Positions 46,068 through 47,163 of a stretch of 47,163 nt of DNA are shown here, piece after piece. Position 1 is the first letter of the stretch. Each line of letters opens with the position of its first letter. Origin of the DNA: Allomuricauda sp. (lineage in GTDB: Bacteria > Bacteroidota > Bacteroidia > Flavobacteriales > Flavobacteriaceae); NCBI RefSeq assembly GCF_028282265.1, contig NZ_JANQIH010000147.1:1-47163 (forward strand), written 5' to 3'. Under the pieces are notes generated by a model. The model was not told the origin of the DNA. It worked only from the letters and a program-made list of their open reading frames with translations, and did no database searches. Made by a program: the position numbers and the translations under genes.

Positions 46068-46075
46068 TACCTTTG
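46068..46075 (+). promoter_or_regulatory. -7 element of the small barrel gene
   Basis: TACCTTTG, exact consensus, 45 bases before the ATG at 46121. Confidence 0.5.
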
Positions 46076-46120
46076 TTTTTGGAACACAAATTGATTGTCC
46101 CTGAGTAAAAAATCACTTCC

Positions 46121-46639
46121 ATGAAGAATCTACTGTTTTTGATTACTCTATTTTCCGGATATGTTGTGATGGGTCAAGCGTATCCAAGTTTTGCCAACGA
46201 CAATGAAATCAAGTTCAACATAGGATTGTTTCTGGCCACCACTACCGTTGAAGGCTCCTACGAATATTACATTAGTGAAGATACCAGTGTAGGCGCTACC
46301 GTATATTTTGACAACGATGCCGAGGACTTCAATGGCAACTTTGGAATAGGTGCTAATTTCCGGGCTTATTTTGGATATCAGCCCCGAAGTGGTTTTTTCG
46401 CAGAGGCTTTTGGACTGTACTACACAGGAGAAGAGGATTTGGATGACCCTGTCCCCATACTAAGAGCCAATGATTACAGCACTGTTGCCCTGGGGTTGGG
46501 ACTGGGAAATAAATGGACTACTCGCAGTGAAAAATTTACTTTGGAAATCTTTGGTGGTTTTGGACGCAATATAAATCCTGAGGATTTTCAGGATACTTTT
46601 ATGTACCGCGGGGGGCTTTCCATTGGGTTTCGATGCTAA
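46121..46639 (+). CDS. Small outer-membrane beta-barrel protein
   Basis: 172 residues with a signal peptide ending at VVMGQ. The mature part alternates as about eight strands (FNIGLFLATTTVEGSYEYY to YRGGLSIGFRC), the size of OmpA/OmpW-type barrels, with acidic loops. A Cys ends the protein, which is unusual for a barrel. Function is unknown. The isochorismatase-family gene follows after 28 bases. Confidence 0.78.
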   Translation: MKNLLFLITLFSGYVVMGQAYPSFANDNEIKFNIGLFLATTTVEGSYEYYISEDTSVGATVYFDNDAEDFNGNFGIGANFRAYFGYQPRSGFFAEAFGLYYTGEEDLDDPVPILRANDYSTVALGLGLGNKWTTRSEKFTLEIFGGFGRNINPEDFQDTFMYRGGLSIGFRC

Positions 46640-46667
46640 TTCCACTTATAAATACAGTTTTTGAGGT

Positions 46668-47163
46668 ATGACCGCACTACTTTTGATTGATATCCAAAAA
46701 GGACTCCAGCAGTTAGGTTTTTATGGTGATGAGCGTAACAATCCTGAAGCTGAACTGAACAGTAAAAAGATTCTGGAAGCCATCCGAAAAAAGGGGTGGC
46801 CCATTTTTCATGTGCAGCACTGCTCTACCAATCCTGATTCACCGCTTCACCCCTCCAAGGAAACCCACGCATTTCAATCTGGGGTTGCACCTCAAAATGA
46901 AGAGCCAGTCATTCCCAAAGAAGTGAACAGTGCCTTTATTGGAACCGATTTGGAGCAACAGCTTAAAAAGCACGGCATAACCGATGTCATCATTAGTGGA
47001 TTGACCACGGAACATTGCGTTTCGACCTCTACCCGTATGGCGGCCAATCTTGGGTTTAATGTTACATTGATTTCCGATGCCACGGCTTCTTTCAATAAAA
47101 CGGGAATTGACGGTGAACCCATTTCCGCCCAAACGGTTCATCAGATTGCTTTGGCCAACTTAA
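46668..47163 (+). CDS. Isochorismatase-family cysteine hydrolase, 3' end missing
   Basis: 165 residues are present and the frame is open at the window edge; the final bases TAA are not in frame. The catalytic triad is D8 in LLIDIQKG, K84 in IPKEVNSAF and C117 in TTEHCVSTSTRMAANLGF. The family includes isochorismatase, nicotinamidase and related amidases; the sequence does not say which. Only a few residues should be missing. Confidence 0.92.
   Translation, partial: MTALLLIDIQKGLQQLGFYGDERNNPEAELNSKKILEAIRKKGWPIFHVQHCSTNPDSPLHPSKETHAFQSGVAPQNEEPVIPKEVNSAFIGTDLEQQLKKHGITDVIISGLTTEHCVSTSTRMAANLGFNVTLISDATASFNKTGIDGEPISAQTVHQIALANL

Noticed and set aside
46639-47163. In-frame stop at the extreme end of the window for the isochorismatase-family gene
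   Set aside because: The last TAA is out of frame; the reading frame ends with a Leu codon plus one base, so the gene continues beyond the window.

Overview
The window reads as a chromosomal segment of a member of the Flavobacteriaceae (Bacteroidota). The case rests on gldD/gldE with ssb and mutY, two TonB-dependent receptors with carboxypeptidase-regulatory-like N-termini, a TPR–membrane–helix-turn-helix regulator, an atpD-atpC pair detached from the other ATP synthase genes, DUF4270 and DUF4199 proteins, and many exact copies of the Bacteroidota -7 promoter element TAnnTTTG. Ribosome-binding sites are mostly weak, and TTG or GTG starts are frequent. No tRNA, rRNA, CRISPR array, insertion sequence or phage gene was seen, and no gap between genes exceeds about 210 bases.

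Layout. 1-2924: the 5' part of a TonB receptor, preceded by a TPR/HTH regulator, with a phased direct repeat between them. 3001-3960: rplU-rpmA with promoter and terminator. 4006-8025: a DUF4199-like membrane protein and a secreted M16 peptidase pair, one active and one inactive. 8055-8939: an EamA exporter. 9026-11000: three envelope genes on the + strand rich in Met, His or Cys, the best candidate here for an undescribed system. 11003-14418: gldD, gldE, ssb and mutY on the - strand. 14541-16650: HU, a 29-residue basic protein and an RNase E/G enzyme. 16793-19452: a barrel protein, recX and a cupin-like hydroxylase.

19510-26847 is a biotin locus on the - strand: bioF, a DUF2007/zinc-ribbon protein and bioD overlap by 4 bases each, then a + strand GT39-like glycosyltransferase intervenes, then come bioA, a ketoacyl synthase and bioB. 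26886-29329: a GNAT protein and atpD-atpC. 29493-34311: a second TonB receptor and glmS. 34416-37063: a DUF4270 lipoprotein and a single-domain relative of starch synthase, divergent from panC-panD. The + strand continues with a YbhN-like membrane protein, an esterase-fold protein lacking the nucleophile, and radA. 41975-47163: a PQQ dehydrogenase with an inserted haem c, an aldo/keto reductase, exonuclease III, a small barrel protein and the start of an isochorismatase-family hydrolase.

Most of the window is core metabolism, genome maintenance and envelope biology. The less explained parts are the Met-rich envelope cluster, the putative operator between the TPR regulator and the first receptor, the ketoacyl synthase inside the biotin locus, and several degenerate enzymes (GT5-like, esterase-like, M16-like) that have lost catalytic motifs but look like intact genes.
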